Shown here: one piece after another, positions 27,797 through 35,480 of the stretch
Numbering within the stretch: position 1 is the stretch's first letter
Layout of the letters: each line of letters opens with the position of its first letter
DNA from: Kitasatospora xanthocidica
GTDB taxonomy: Bacteria > Actinomycetota > Actinomycetes > Streptomycetales > Streptomycetaceae
Assembly (NCBI RefSeq): GCF_014656195.1
Contig: NZ_BNBY01000010.1
Coordinates: forward strand, 124,001-188,000
Length of the DNA: 64,000 bases
Direction of reading: 5' to 3'
Made by a program: the position numbers and the translations under genes
Notes under the pieces: generated by a model
The model's database searches: none
Told to the model about the DNA's origin: nothing
Seen by the model: only the letters and a program-made list of their open reading frames with translations

Positions 27797-27880
27797 GCGG
27801 CCTGCGCGGAGATCTGGTGCGGCCGGGCTGGATGGGCTGAGCGGCCTGCGCGGAGACCCGGTGCGGCCGGGCGGGCCGGG
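27771..27880. repeat. 44-bp tandem repeat across the response regulator stop codon
   Basis: GGTGCGGCCGGGC recurs at 27772, 27816 and 27860, a 44-base period of about 2.4 copies. The first copy contains the end of the response regulator including its TGA; the second repeats it with a few substitutions. Confidence 0.8.
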
Positions 27881-27932
27881 CGGGCGCCCTGCACCGGGAC
27901 CTACTCCCGGCCCGGCGTGTCACGAGCCGTCC

Positions 27933-27950
27933 GTACTCTCCCGGGAGTAC
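27933..27950. promoter_or_regulatory. Candidate response-regulator operator (site 2)
   Basis: GTACTCTCCCGGGAGTAC is an imperfect palindrome that shares 15 of 18 bases with site 1 and precedes the SHOCT-ABC-FtsX operon by about 110 bases. Confidence 0.6.
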
Positions 27951-28059
27951 CCCAACTGCCGCTGCCGGTAGGACGCGTGATGAGACCCCTCGGCGGGACG
28001 CTCAAGGCACCTCGGAACCCCGAGGTCCTGGAGGCCCACCGTCGAGGAGATGAACCACC

Positions 28060-28365
28060 ATGTACACGCAGCTGGCCGACTGGCACGGCCCCGGGCCGTG
28101 GATCCTGCTGATCCCCCTGGTCTGGATCGCCGTGGTGTTCCTGGTCGTCGTGGTGCTGCGCCGCGCGGTCTGGCGCCGGCGCGGCTACGGCTACGGCTGC
28201 GCCTTCGGGTACGGCCACGGGGCCGGACCGGCCGCCGAGCACCCGCTGGCCGTCCTGGGCCGCCGCTACGCGGAGGGCGACATCGACGCCGAGGAGTACC
28301 GCGCCAAGCGGGCCGTGCTCAGCGAGCCGCACCGGGACGACGCCCCGGGAGGTGGCGCCAAGTGA
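28060..28365 (+). CDS. Small single-pass membrane protein with SHOCT domain
   Basis: A 101-residue protein with one transmembrane helix at about residues 14-34 (ILLIPLVWIAVVFLVVVVL). A Arg/Gly/Tyr-rich stretch and a C-terminal SHOCT motif (LGRRYAEGDIDAEEYRAKRA) follow; SHOCT is a short helical pair thought to mediate oligomerisation. The start is the ATG at 28060, preceded by GAGGAGATGAACC. It is the first gene of an operon: its stop overlaps the ABC ATPase start by four bases. Such SHOCT genes often precede ABC exporters under two-component control; here the operator-like repeat upstream supports this. The molecular role is not established. Confidence 0.88.
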   Translation: MYTQLADWHGPGPWILLIPLVWIAVVFLVVVVLRRAVWRRRGYGYGCAFGYGHGAGPAAEHPLAVLGRRYAEGDIDAEEYRAKRAVLSEPHRDDAPGGGAK

Positions 28366-29117
28366 CCACCCTCGACGTCGTACGCGGCACCGCCGCACGG
28401 GTCGCCGACGCCGTGAAGGTCCACGGCGTCGGCGGCACCGAGGTCCGGGCTCTGGACCACGTCACGGTGGACTTCCCGGCCGGGCGGTTCACCGCGATCA
28501 TGGGGCCCTCCGGCTCCGGCAAGTCCACCCTGATGCACTGCGCGGCCGGGCTGGACACGCTCACCGCGGGCAGCGCCTGGATCGGTGACACCGAGCTCGG
28601 CCCGCTCAGCGACCGCAAGCTCACCCTGCTGCGCCGGGAGCGGATCGGCTTCGTGTTCCAGGCCTTCAACCTGGTGCCCACGCTCACCGTCCGGGAGAAC
28701 ATCACCCTCCCGCTCGACCTCGCCGGGGCAGCCCCGGACCGGGCCTGGCTGGAGGCGCTGATCGACGTCGTCGGCCTCGGCGACCGGCTGGGGCACCGCC
28801 CGAGCGAGCTCTCCGGCGGCCAGCAGCAGCGGGTCGCGGTGGCCCGGGCGCTGGCCGGGCGGCCGCAGGTGGTCTTCGCCGACGAGCCCACCGGCAACCT
28901 CGACTCCCAGAGCGGCGGCGAGGTGCTCGGCCTGCTGCGCCGCTCGGTGGACGAGATGGGGCAGGCCGTCGTCATGGTCACCCACGACCCGACGGCCGCC
29001 GGCTGGGCCGACGAGGCGCTGTTCCTCGCCGACGGCCGGCTGGTCGACCGGATGGAGCGGCCCAGCGCCGGGCTGGTGCTGGACCGGATGAAGGCCTTCG
29101 AACGGGGGCGGTCGTGA
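28362..29117 (+). CDS. ABC exporter ATP-binding protein (MacB/LolD-type)
   Basis: A 251-residue ABC ATPase. Walker A is GPSGSGKST, the signature is LSGGQQQRV, Walker B is VVFADEPTGNLDS, and the H-loop is VMVTHD. The TGNLDSQSG stretch and size are typical of MacB/LolD/antimicrobial-peptide exporters. The GTG at 28362 overlaps the SHOCT stop, and its own stop overlaps the permease start (GTGA), so all three are coupled. The N-terminus carries about 20 extra residues before the usual beta strand, and the C-terminus about 25 after the H-loop. The partner permease is the adjacent FtsX-type protein; substrate unknown. Confidence 0.95.
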   Translation: MTTLDVVRGTAARVADAVKVHGVGGTEVRALDHVTVDFPAGRFTAIMGPSGSGKSTLMHCAAGLDTLTAGSAWIGDTELGPLSDRKLTLLRRERIGFVFQAFNLVPTLTVRENITLPLDLAGAAPDRAWLEALIDVVGLGDRLGHRPSELSGGQQQRVAVARALAGRPQVVFADEPTGNLDSQSGGEVLGLLRRSVDEMGQAVVMVTHDPTAAGWADEALFLADGRLVDRMERPSAGLVLDRMKAFERGRS

Positions 29118-31687
29118 ACACCGCCACGCTCCGGCTCAGCCTGCGCTCACTGCGCGCCCACAAGCGGCGGCTGGCCGGCACCCTGCTGTCCATCCTGCTC
29201 GGGGTGAGCTTCCTGACCGGCACGATGGTGCTGGGCGACACCCTGCGGGCCAACTTCGACACCCTCTTCGCCGACGCCAACGCGGGCACCGACGTCGTGG
29301 TCCGCAGCGCCGACGTCCTGGACTCCCAGGGCACGGCCGGCGGGGTGCGGGCGCCGGTGGAGACGGCACTCGCCGACCGGCTGCGCACGATCCCGGGCGT
29401 GGCGGCCGCCGAGCCGTCCGTGCAGGGTGCGGGCCAACTCCTCGGGAGCGACGGCAAACCGATCGGCGGCCAGGGCCCGCCGACCCTGGCGGGCAACTGG
29501 CTCACCGACGGCCGGCTCAACCCGTACCGGCTGGCCGAGGGCCGGGCGCCGGCCGCCCCGGGCGAGGTCGTGGTGAACCGGGGCGCGGCCAGGACGGGCG
29601 GGCTGCACGTCGGCTCGACCACGGTGCTGCGCACGCCCGATCCGGTGCCGGTCACCGTCGTCGGCATCGCCACCTTCGGGGCGAGCGCGGACGGTATGGG
29701 GCCGAGCACCTTCACCGCGATGACCTTCGCGGACGCCGAGCGCTACCTCACGCCCAAGGGCGCGGGGCAGGCCGGTTCGATCCAGGTCCGCGCGGTGGGC
29801 GGGGTCTCCCAGCGGGAGCTGGCCGACCGGATCGCCCCGCGACTGCCCGGCGGCGTGCAGGCGATCACCGGCGCGGCGGCCACCCAGGAGTCCACCCAGC
29901 TGCTGTCCGGGCGGTTCCTGACCATGTTCACCACGCTGCTGCTGGTCTTCGCCGGGATCGCGCTGCTGGTGGCGACGTTCACCATCCACAACACCTTCGC
30001 GATCGTGGTCGCCCAGCGGAGCCGGGAGAACGCGCTGCTGCGCGCGCTCGGCGCGGTGCGCGGCCAGGTGCTCGGGGCGACGCTGGCGGAGGCGCTGGCG
30101 GTGGGTCTGCTCGCCTCGCTCGGCGGGCTGCTCGGCGGGATCGGGGTGGCGACCGGCCTCAAGGCGCTGTTCTCGGCGCTCGGCTTCGCCCTGCCGACCG
30201 GCGGCACGGTGATCAGCGCGGCCGCCGTGCTGCTGCCGCTGCTGGTCGGGACGCTGGTCGCGGTGGGCTCGGCGCTGCAGCCGGCCGTCCGGGCCGGGCG
30301 GACGGCTCCGCTGGCGGCCCTGCGGGAGACCGGCGTCGACCGCGCCGGGCAGGGCCGCTCGGGCACCGTCCGGGTGGCGCTCGGCGCTCTGCTGCTCGCC
30401 GGCGGTGCGCCGGTGGCCGTGCTCGGCGCGACCGACGGTCCCTCCGTCGTGCTGACGGCGACCGGGGCGCTGGCGGTGCTGGCGGGCACGGTGGTGCTCG
30501 GTCCGGTCGCCGCCGCCCTCGCGGTCCGGACGCTGGGCGCGCCGCTGCCCAGGCTGCGCGGGGTCTCCGGGGTGCTGGCCCGGCGCAACGCGGCCCGCAA
30601 CCCCCGCCGGACGGCGGCCACGGCGAGCGCGCTGATGATCGGGGTCGCGGTGGTCACGCTGTTCACGGTCTTCGGCGCGTCGATCAGGGCCACCCTGGAC
30701 GACACGGTGAGCAAGTCCTTCGCGGGCGACCTCGCCGTCACCACCGCCTCGTTCGGGGCCGGCGGCAGCGGGATCAGCCCCAAGGTGGCGGACGCCCTGG
30801 CCGGGCTGCCCGAGGTGCGGCAGACCGTCGGGCTCGGCCGGGGCGTGGCCCGGATCGACGGGCACGGGCGGACGCTGGACGTCACCGACCCGGCCCGGCT
30901 GCCCGGGATCGTCGACCTCGGCCGGGTCGACGGCTCGCTGGACGCGCTCGGCACGGACGGGCTGGCGGTCTCCCGCAGCGAGGCGCAGCAGCACGGCTGG
31001 CGGCTCGGACAGACCGTCACCGTGGGCTTCACCGACGGCGCGAGCGGACCGTTCACCATCCGGGCGCTCTACGAGGGCGGCGGGCTGGCCGGGGACTACG
31101 TGGTGACCAGGCAGGCCTGGGCTCCGCACCGGGGGCAGGACGCCGACACCATGGTCGCGGTCGGGCTGCGCGACGGCGTCTCCGCGGCTGCCGGAAAGGC
31201 GGCGGTGGAGAAGGCACTGGTCCCGTTCGGCAGCCCGCAGGTGCAGGACCGGGCCCAGTACGCGAAGAGCGCGGCCTCCGGCGTCGACATGATGCTCTCG
31301 GTGGTCTACGCGCTGCTGGCCCTGGCGGTGCTGATCGCGCTGCTGGGCATCGCCAACACGCTGACACTGGCCGTGCACGAGCGGACCAGGGAGCTGGGGC
31401 TGCTGCGGGCGGTCGGTCAGACCAGGGCTCAGCTGCGCGCCATGGTGCGCTGGGAGTCGGTGCTGGTGGCGGCCTTCGGCACGGTCGGCGGGCTGGGGCT
31501 CGGGGCCTTCCTCGGCTGGGCCCTGGTGCGGGCCTCGGACAGTGCCGGGACGGGATCGTTCGCGATACCGCCCGGGCAGCTGGCCGTGGTCCTGGCGGCC
31601 GGACTGCTGGCGGGTGCGGTGGCGGGCCTGCGCCCGGCGGGCCGGGCGGCACGGCTGGACGTCCTACGGGCGATCGCGACGGACTAG
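29114..31687 (+). CDS. FtsX-like ABC exporter permease
   Basis: An 857-residue membrane protein with two MacB_PCD/FtsX units. The first helix (LAGTLLSILLGVSFLTGTMVLG) is followed by a large extracytoplasmic domain. Three or four helices from about residues 265-400 come next, then a hydrophobic pair and a second N-terminal helix near 510 (ARRNAARNPRRTAAT precedes it), another periplasm-facing domain, and three C-terminal helices from about 730. This mechanotransmission layout exports lipoproteins, peptides or drugs to the outside or extracts them from the membrane. The GTG at 29114 overlaps the ATPase stop. Together with the kinase/regulator pair it resembles a bacitracin-type detoxification module, but the substrate cannot be read. 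Confidence 0.92.
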   Translation: MNTATLRLSLRSLRAHKRRLAGTLLSILLGVSFLTGTMVLGDTLRANFDTLFADANAGTDVVVRSADVLDSQGTAGGVRAPVETALADRLRTIPGVAAAEPSVQGAGQLLGSDGKPIGGQGPPTLAGNWLTDGRLNPYRLAEGRAPAAPGEVVVNRGAARTGGLHVGSTTVLRTPDPVPVTVVGIATFGASADGMGPSTFTAMTFADAERYLTPKGAGQAGSIQVRAVGGVSQRELADRIAPRLPGGVQAITGAAATQESTQLLSGRFLTMFTTLLLVFAGIALLVATFTIHNTFAIVVAQRSRENALLRALGAVRGQVLGATLAEALAVGLLASLGGLLGGIGVATGLKALFSALGFALPTGGTVISAAAVLLPLLVGTLVAVGSALQPAVRAGRTAPLAALRETGVDRAGQGRSGTVRVALGALLLAGGAPVAVLGATDGPSVVLTATGALAVLAGTVVLGPVAAALAVRTLGAPLPRLRGVSGVLARRNAARNPRRTAATASALMIGVAVVTLFTVFGASIRATLDDTVSKSFAGDLAVTTASFGAGGSGISPKVADALAGLPEVRQTVGLGRGVARIDGHGRTLDVTDPARLPGIVDLGRVDGSLDALGTDGLAVSRSEAQQHGWRLGQTVTVGFTDGASGPFTIRALYEGGGLAGDYVVTRQAWAPHRGQDADTMVAVGLRDGVSAAAGKAAVEKALVPFGSPQVQDRAQYAKSAASGVDMMLSVVYALLALAVLIALLGIANTLTLAVHERTRELGLLRAVGQTRAQLRAMVRWESVLVAAFGTVGGLGLGAFLGWALVRASDSAGTGSFAIPPGQLAVVLAAGLLAGAVAGLRPAGRAARLDVLRAIATD

Positions 31688-31794
31688 GAGGTGAGCGGGA
31701 GAGGAGCGGCGCGATGGCCGGCCGGTGGCCAGTCGGCCGGTCAGTCGGACGGCCAGCCGGGCTGCCAGTCGGCGGCCGGCCGGGGGCCCGGAGG

Positions 31795-32679
31795 TCAGTC
31801 CGTGGTCCGCAGGAGCACCTCGCGCAGCAGCGGGTCCGGCAGGCCGCGCTTGTGCCACTCGCGCGGGTAGCCGAGCGAGACCTCCTCGAAGGGCACACCG
31901 TCGTAGCTGGTCCGGCGGGGGATGTGCAGGTGGCCGTAGATCATCGCCGCGGTGTTGTAGCGGCGGTGCCAGTCGGCGGTCAGCTCGGTGCCGCACCACT
32001 GGGCGAACTCGGGGTACCAGAGGATCTCGGTGGGGTGGCGGACCAGGGGGTAGTGGTTGACGAAGACCAGCGGGACGTCCGGGTCGCAGGCCGCCAGCCG
32101 CTCCTCGGTCAGCCGGACGCGCTCGCGGCACCAGGAGTCGCGGTCCGGGAACGGGTCGGGGTGGAGCATCCGCTCGTCCGCGCAGACGATGCCGCTCTCG
32201 TAGGCGGCCGCCAGGGACTCCTCCTTGGTGGTCGTGCCCGGCGCACGGAAGGAGTAGTCGTACAGGAGGAAGAGTGGAACGATGCGGACCGGTCCGTCCG
32301 GGCCCTCCCAGACCGGGTAGGGGTCCTCGGGGGTCACCACGCCGAGGCGGCGGCAGAGCTCCACCAGGTGCTCGTAGCGGGCCACGCCGCGCAGCTGGAC
32401 CGGGTCCTCGGGGTGGGTCCACAGCTCGTGGTTGCCGGGCACCCACACCACCCGGGCGAAGCGCTCGGCGAGCAGGCCGAGGGCCCATTCGATGCTGGTG
32501 GTGAGCTCGGCGACATCGCCGGCGACGAGCAGCCAGTCGTCGGGGTGGGTGGGCTGGAGCTTCTCCACCAGGTCGCGGTTCTCCTGGTAGGAGATGTGCA
32601 GGTCGCTCACCGCGAGCAGCCGTCCGCCCGTCGGGGCGGGCCGCGCCGGTCGTGCGTCGCTGCGGTTCTCCGTAGTCAC
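31795..32679 (-). CDS. Calcineurin-like metallophosphoesterase
   Basis: A 294-residue cytosolic metallophosphoesterase. The dimetal motifs are complete: SDLHIS (D-x-H), GDVAEL (G-D), VPGNHELW (G-N-H-E), then VNHYPL and GHLHIPRR (G-H-x-H). The start is the GTG at 32679, with AGGGGGCAGG upstream; the frame is open to 32874 but has no ribosome site. It hydrolyses a phosphomono- or diester with Fe/Mn/Zn; the substrate cannot be named. It is convergent with the FtsX permease gene, and no obvious functional partner adjoins it. In streptomycetes a similar enzyme often lies near a phosphopantetheinyl transferase; one is present here 12 kb away. Confidence 0.9.
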   Translation of the reverse strand: MTTENRSDARPARPAPTGGRLLAVSDLHISYQENRDLVEKLQPTHPDDWLLVAGDVAELTTSIEWALGLLAERFARVVWVPGNHELWTHPEDPVQLRGVARYEHLVELCRRLGVVTPEDPYPVWEGPDGPVRIVPLFLLYDYSFRAPGTTTKEESLAAAYESGIVCADERMLHPDPFPDRDSWCRERVRLTEERLAACDPDVPLVFVNHYPLVRHPTEILWYPEFAQWCGTELTADWHRRYNTAAMIYGHLHIPRRTSYDGVPFEEVSLGYPREWHKRGLPDPLLREVLLRTTD

Positions 32680-32895
32680 ACCTGCCCCCTGAGGTCGCCT
32701 GGCCGATGTGGCCACCCTACGTGGCGTGCCGGGGGAGCGGGGCGGGTTGAGGGGATCAGTTGTTCGACCGCCCCGCCGGGGAACTGAGGCCGGTTCAGGA
32801 GCTCCGGCCCGGGTTCGTCGGCCCGGGTTCGCCTGCCTGGGTTCTTCGGCCCAGGGAGCCTCTGCACCCATCACCTTCCGCTCAGGGGCTTCGGC

Positions 32896-33249
32896 TCACG
32901 AGCTGAAGTCCATGAGCACACCGTGGGAGGTGGCGGTGGTGAACGCGAGGATCGCCAGCGAGGCGATGCCGAGCACCAGGCCGAGGACGGCGCGGCCGCG
33001 GCGGCTGGTGCCGCGGGTCAGGGCCAGGGTGGCGAGGGTGATGGCGATCGGGCCCAGGACGATGTTGAACAGCAGTAGGCCCGGGAGACCGAGCAGGAAG
33101 GAGGCGACGGCCAGGTTGTCGGCCTCGGCGGTCTCCTGCCGGTCGGTCCCCTGGCGGGCGGCGGACCCGTGGGCGGCGTCCTGGCGGGTGATGGCCTGGC
33201 GCGCGCCGGCCTGACGGGTGATGGCGCGGCGGCTGGTGGCGATGCTCAT
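32896..33249 (-). CDS. DUF4190-type small membrane protein
   Basis: A 117-residue protein with a polar, Gln/Arg-rich N-terminus containing imperfect repeats (RRAITRQAGARQAITRQ) and two transmembrane helices (about residues 48-80 and 87-107). The sequence ADNLAVASFLLGLPGLLLF and GRAVLGLVLGIASL matches the DUF4190 pattern common in actinobacteria. Function unknown. It lies 70 bases downstream of a 51-residue membrane-protein gene in the same direction, so both probably belong to one transcript divergent from the FabR-like regulator. Regulation by that TetR protein is possible but not shown. Confidence 0.82.
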   Translation of the reverse strand: MSIATSRRAITRQAGARQAITRQDAAHGSAARQGTDRQETAEADNLAVASFLLGLPGLLLFNIVLGPIAITLATLALTRGTSRRGRAVLGLVLGIASLAILAFTTATSHGVLMDFSS

Positions 33250-33319
33250 GGCTGTGCGGGTCCTCTCTGGGGAGTGGCCGCGGGTGCGGTCCGGGGTGCG
33301 GTCCGAGGGGTGTGTCCGG

Positions 33320-33475
33320 TCAGCGGTGGCGCAGGCGGGCGATGCCCTCGCGGGCGCCGAAGGCGAGCAGCCAGGCGGTGATGGCGGCGGAGGCGGCGAG
33401 GAAGACCGGGAGCGATGTGTGGGCGGCGGTACCGATCAGGACGGCCATGGCGACCAGGGCGGAGAACAGGATCAC
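33320..33475 (-). CDS. Small membrane protein of 51 residues
   Basis: A short gene in a frame easily missed. The GTG at 33475 follows AAGGAG at six bases, a near-ideal ribosome site. The product is almost wholly hydrophobic: two helices (ILFSALVAMAVLIGTAA and LPVFLAASAAITAWLLAFGA) joined by a short polar turn, ending in a basic tail (REGIARLRHR). No family is recognised. The opposite-frame 93-residue reading of the same DNA is Arg/Pro-rich noise. It starts 122 bases from the divergent FabR-like TetR gene and is followed by the DUF4190 gene. Confidence 0.7.
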   Translation of the reverse strand: MILFSALVAMAVLIGTAAHTSLPVFLAASAAITAWLLAFGAREGIARLRHR

Positions 33476-33597
33476 GGCTGACTCCTTCGGCTACGGCTGT
33501 GGTGCGTGCGCCGGTTTCGGTTGACAAGTGTTCGCTGACTTCGGCATCACTGTACTCCGGCTGGCCAAGTTCGGCAAACGACTGTTTACTGAATGGC
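33476..33597. promoter_or_regulatory. Divergent promoter region of the FabR-like regulator
   Basis: A TTGACA box near 33520 faces the regulator. Two similar decamers, TGTTCGCTGA and TGTTTACTGA (8 of 10 bases identical), lie about 50 bases apart; the second sits just before the GTG start, a possible autoregulatory site. Confidence 0.4.
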
Positions 33598-34227
33598 GTG
33601 AGTCACACCGTAGGGGCCAGACAGGCCCAGAAGCAGCAGAGTCGGCGGGCGTTGCTGGATGCCGGGCTGCACCTGCTGGCCGATCAGAACCTGGCGAGCC
33701 TGGGTGTCCGCGAGGTCACCCGGGAGGCCGGGCTCTCGCCCGCGGCCTTCTACCGGCACTTCCCGGACCTCGCCGCCCTCGGGGTCGCGCTGGTCGAGGA
33801 GTCGCTGGCCAGCCTGCACGTCATGATCCGTTCGGTGCTCGCCGAGGCGGGCGGTGCCGAGGAGCTGATCGACCGTGCGGTGGACGTGATCGAGCAGCAC
33901 GTCCGCGAGCACCGGCCGCACGTCCGCTTCCTGTCACGTGAGCGGCACGGCGGGGTCCGGCAGGTGCGCGAGGCGATCGACGCCGAACTCGGCCGCTTCG
34001 CCGCCGAGGTGGGAGCCGCGCTGGCGCTGCAGCCGGTGTCGCGGGGGTGGAGCGAGCAGGACCTGCGGATGCTGGCCGAGCTGTACGTGGACCACATGGT
34101 GTCCACGGCCTCCGCCTTCCTGGAGGCGCAGGAGGCCGAGCCGGACCGGGAGGAGCGGATCGCCGCAACCGCGCGGCTGCAGCTGCGCCTGATCAGCCTG
34201 GGGCGGCGGCACTGGCAGGGGAGCTGA
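33598..34227 (+). CDS. TetR-family regulator, FabR/DesT-like
   Basis: A 209-residue TetR protein. The N-terminal helix-turn-helix (SLGVREVTREAGLSPAAFYR) plus the unusual PDLAALGVALVEESLASL segment closely match FabR/DesT, repressors of unsaturated fatty-acid synthesis that sense acyl-CoA or acyl-ACP saturation. The GTG at 33598 is the only sensible start. No Shine-Dalgarno sequence is visible, so the transcript may be leaderless. No fatty-acid desaturase or reductase adjoins it; the divergent partners are two small membrane proteins. The family relationship is well supported; the regulated pathway is inferred from homology only. Confidence 0.88.
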   Translation: MSHTVGARQAQKQQSRRALLDAGLHLLADQNLASLGVREVTREAGLSPAAFYRHFPDLAALGVALVEESLASLHVMIRSVLAEAGGAEELIDRAVDVIEQHVREHRPHVRFLSRERHGGVRQVREAIDAELGRFAAEVGAALALQPVSRGWSEQDLRMLAELYVDHMVSTASAFLEAQEAEPDREERIAATARLQLRLISLGRRHWQGS

Positions 34228-34400
34228 CCCCGTGTCGTAGGGGGTGCGCGCGGACGCCCGGGCCCTGATGGGGGCGGTGGTAACCGGCCATTGCGTTCGG
34301 GGTGGTTTCTTGGTCTCGCCTTGACCCTTGACAGTGGGTCATGTCCGCGACAGCTTTGGTGCACCCCCACACGTGGACCCCCCACATCGAGAGGTCTCTC

Positions 34401-35228
34401 ATGAAGAAGCCGCTCATAGGCACGCTCGCCACGCTCCTGGCCGCCGGTGCCACCACCCTTGCCGTGGCCTCCCCGGCTCAGGCGGCCCCCAGGGCCACCG
34501 TCAACTTCGCCGGAACGGTGGCCCTCAGCAACTGCTCCGGCTCGCTGGTGCGGATGCCCGGCTCGGCCGCGAGCGACCCGGCGCTCATACTCTCCAACGG
34601 CCACTGCCTGGAGTCCGGCATGCCGGGCCCCGGGCAGGTGGTCCTCAATCAGGCCTCCAGCCGGACCTTCACCCTGCTCAACGCCTCCGGCAGCGGCGTC
34701 GCCACCCTGCGCGCGACCAAGGTGGTCTACGGCGCGATGACCGACACCGACGTGTCGATCTACCAGCTGAACACCAGCTACTCCTCGATCCAGTCCCGGT
34801 ACGGGATCGCGCCGCTGACCGTCGCCGCGACCCACCCCGTCCAGGGCACCTCGATCAAGGTCGTCTCCGGGTACTGGAAGAAGATCTACTCCTGCTCGGT
34901 CGACGGCTTCGCCTACCGGCTGAAGGAAGCCGACTGGACCTTCAAGGACTCGGTCCGCTACACCTCGGCCTGCAACGTGATCGGCGGCACCTCCGGCTCC
35001 CCGGTGGTCGACGCCTCGTCCGGCCAGGTGGTCGCCGTCAACAACACGACCAACGAGAACGGCGAGCGCTGCACCCTGGACAACCCCTGCGAGGTCGACC
35101 AGAACGGCACCGTGACGGTGCGCCGGGGCATCGGCTACGCCCAGGAGACGTACGGGATCCCGGCCTGCTTCGCCGCCGGCAACAAGTTCGACCTGACCCT
35201 CCCGGGCTGCACCCTGCCCCGCCCTTAG
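34401..35228 (+). CDS. Secreted trypsin-like serine protease
   Basis: A 275-residue exported chymotrypsin-fold protease. A signal peptide with basic start (MKKPLIG), hydrophobic core and AQAAP cleavage site covers about 29 residues. The catalytic triad is readable: His68 in LSNGHCLE, Asp117 in TDTDVSIY, and Ser198 in GGTSGSPV. Six Cys after the signal region (CSGSL, HCLE, SCSV, SACN, RCTL/PCEV, ACF) suggest disulfides for extracellular stability. The ATG at 34401 follows GAGAGGT. There is no pro-domain of the alpha-lytic type, so maturation needs are simple. A TTGACA box is present near 34328. Substrate specificity cannot be predicted reliably. Confidence 0.92.
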   Translation: MKKPLIGTLATLLAAGATTLAVASPAQAAPRATVNFAGTVALSNCSGSLVRMPGSAASDPALILSNGHCLESGMPGPGQVVLNQASSRTFTLLNASGSGVATLRATKVVYGAMTDTDVSIYQLNTSYSSIQSRYGIAPLTVAATHPVQGTSIKVVSGYWKKIYSCSVDGFAYRLKEADWTFKDSVRYTSACNVIGGTSGSPVVDASSGQVVAVNNTTNENGERCTLDNPCEVDQNGTVTVRRGIGYAQETYGIPACFAAGNKFDLTLPGCTLPRP

Positions 35229-35358
35229 CGCGAACCCCAGTTCCTTGGCGTGAACCCCCGTCCGCAACCAGCACCCCACCGGGTAGCGGGCGCCCCGTCG
35301 GTGACCGGCACCCCGCCGACAGGGCCGCGCAACCCCAGTGACCAGCACCTTTGCCCTG

Positions 35359-35389
35359 ATGGGTCATCCGCCGACGGCGGGTGGCCCAT
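35359..35389. terminator. Inverted repeat between two secreted-protease genes
   Basis: 15-base arms (35359-35373 and 35375-35389) match at 13 positions around one base. The hairpin could end the trypsin-like gene or structure the leader of the next; there is no T tract. Confidence 0.45.
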
Positions 35390-35480
35390 TCGGCCGTCCA
35401 CCGGGCGGCCACCGCACCACCCGCACCGCAGAGTCGTACCACGAGGCCGCACCCATGTCCGTTGACCAGATGGAGAGTTG

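Noticed and set aside
33246..33527. 93-residue Arg/Pro-rich frame on the minus strand
   Set aside because: The same strand in another frame encodes a hydrophobic 51-residue protein with an ideal ribosome site, so this frame is a shadow.
34228..34400. Small coding gene between the FabR-like regulator and the secreted protease
   Set aside because: No frame has a start with ribosome site and sensible composition; a TTGACA box indicates promoter DNA.
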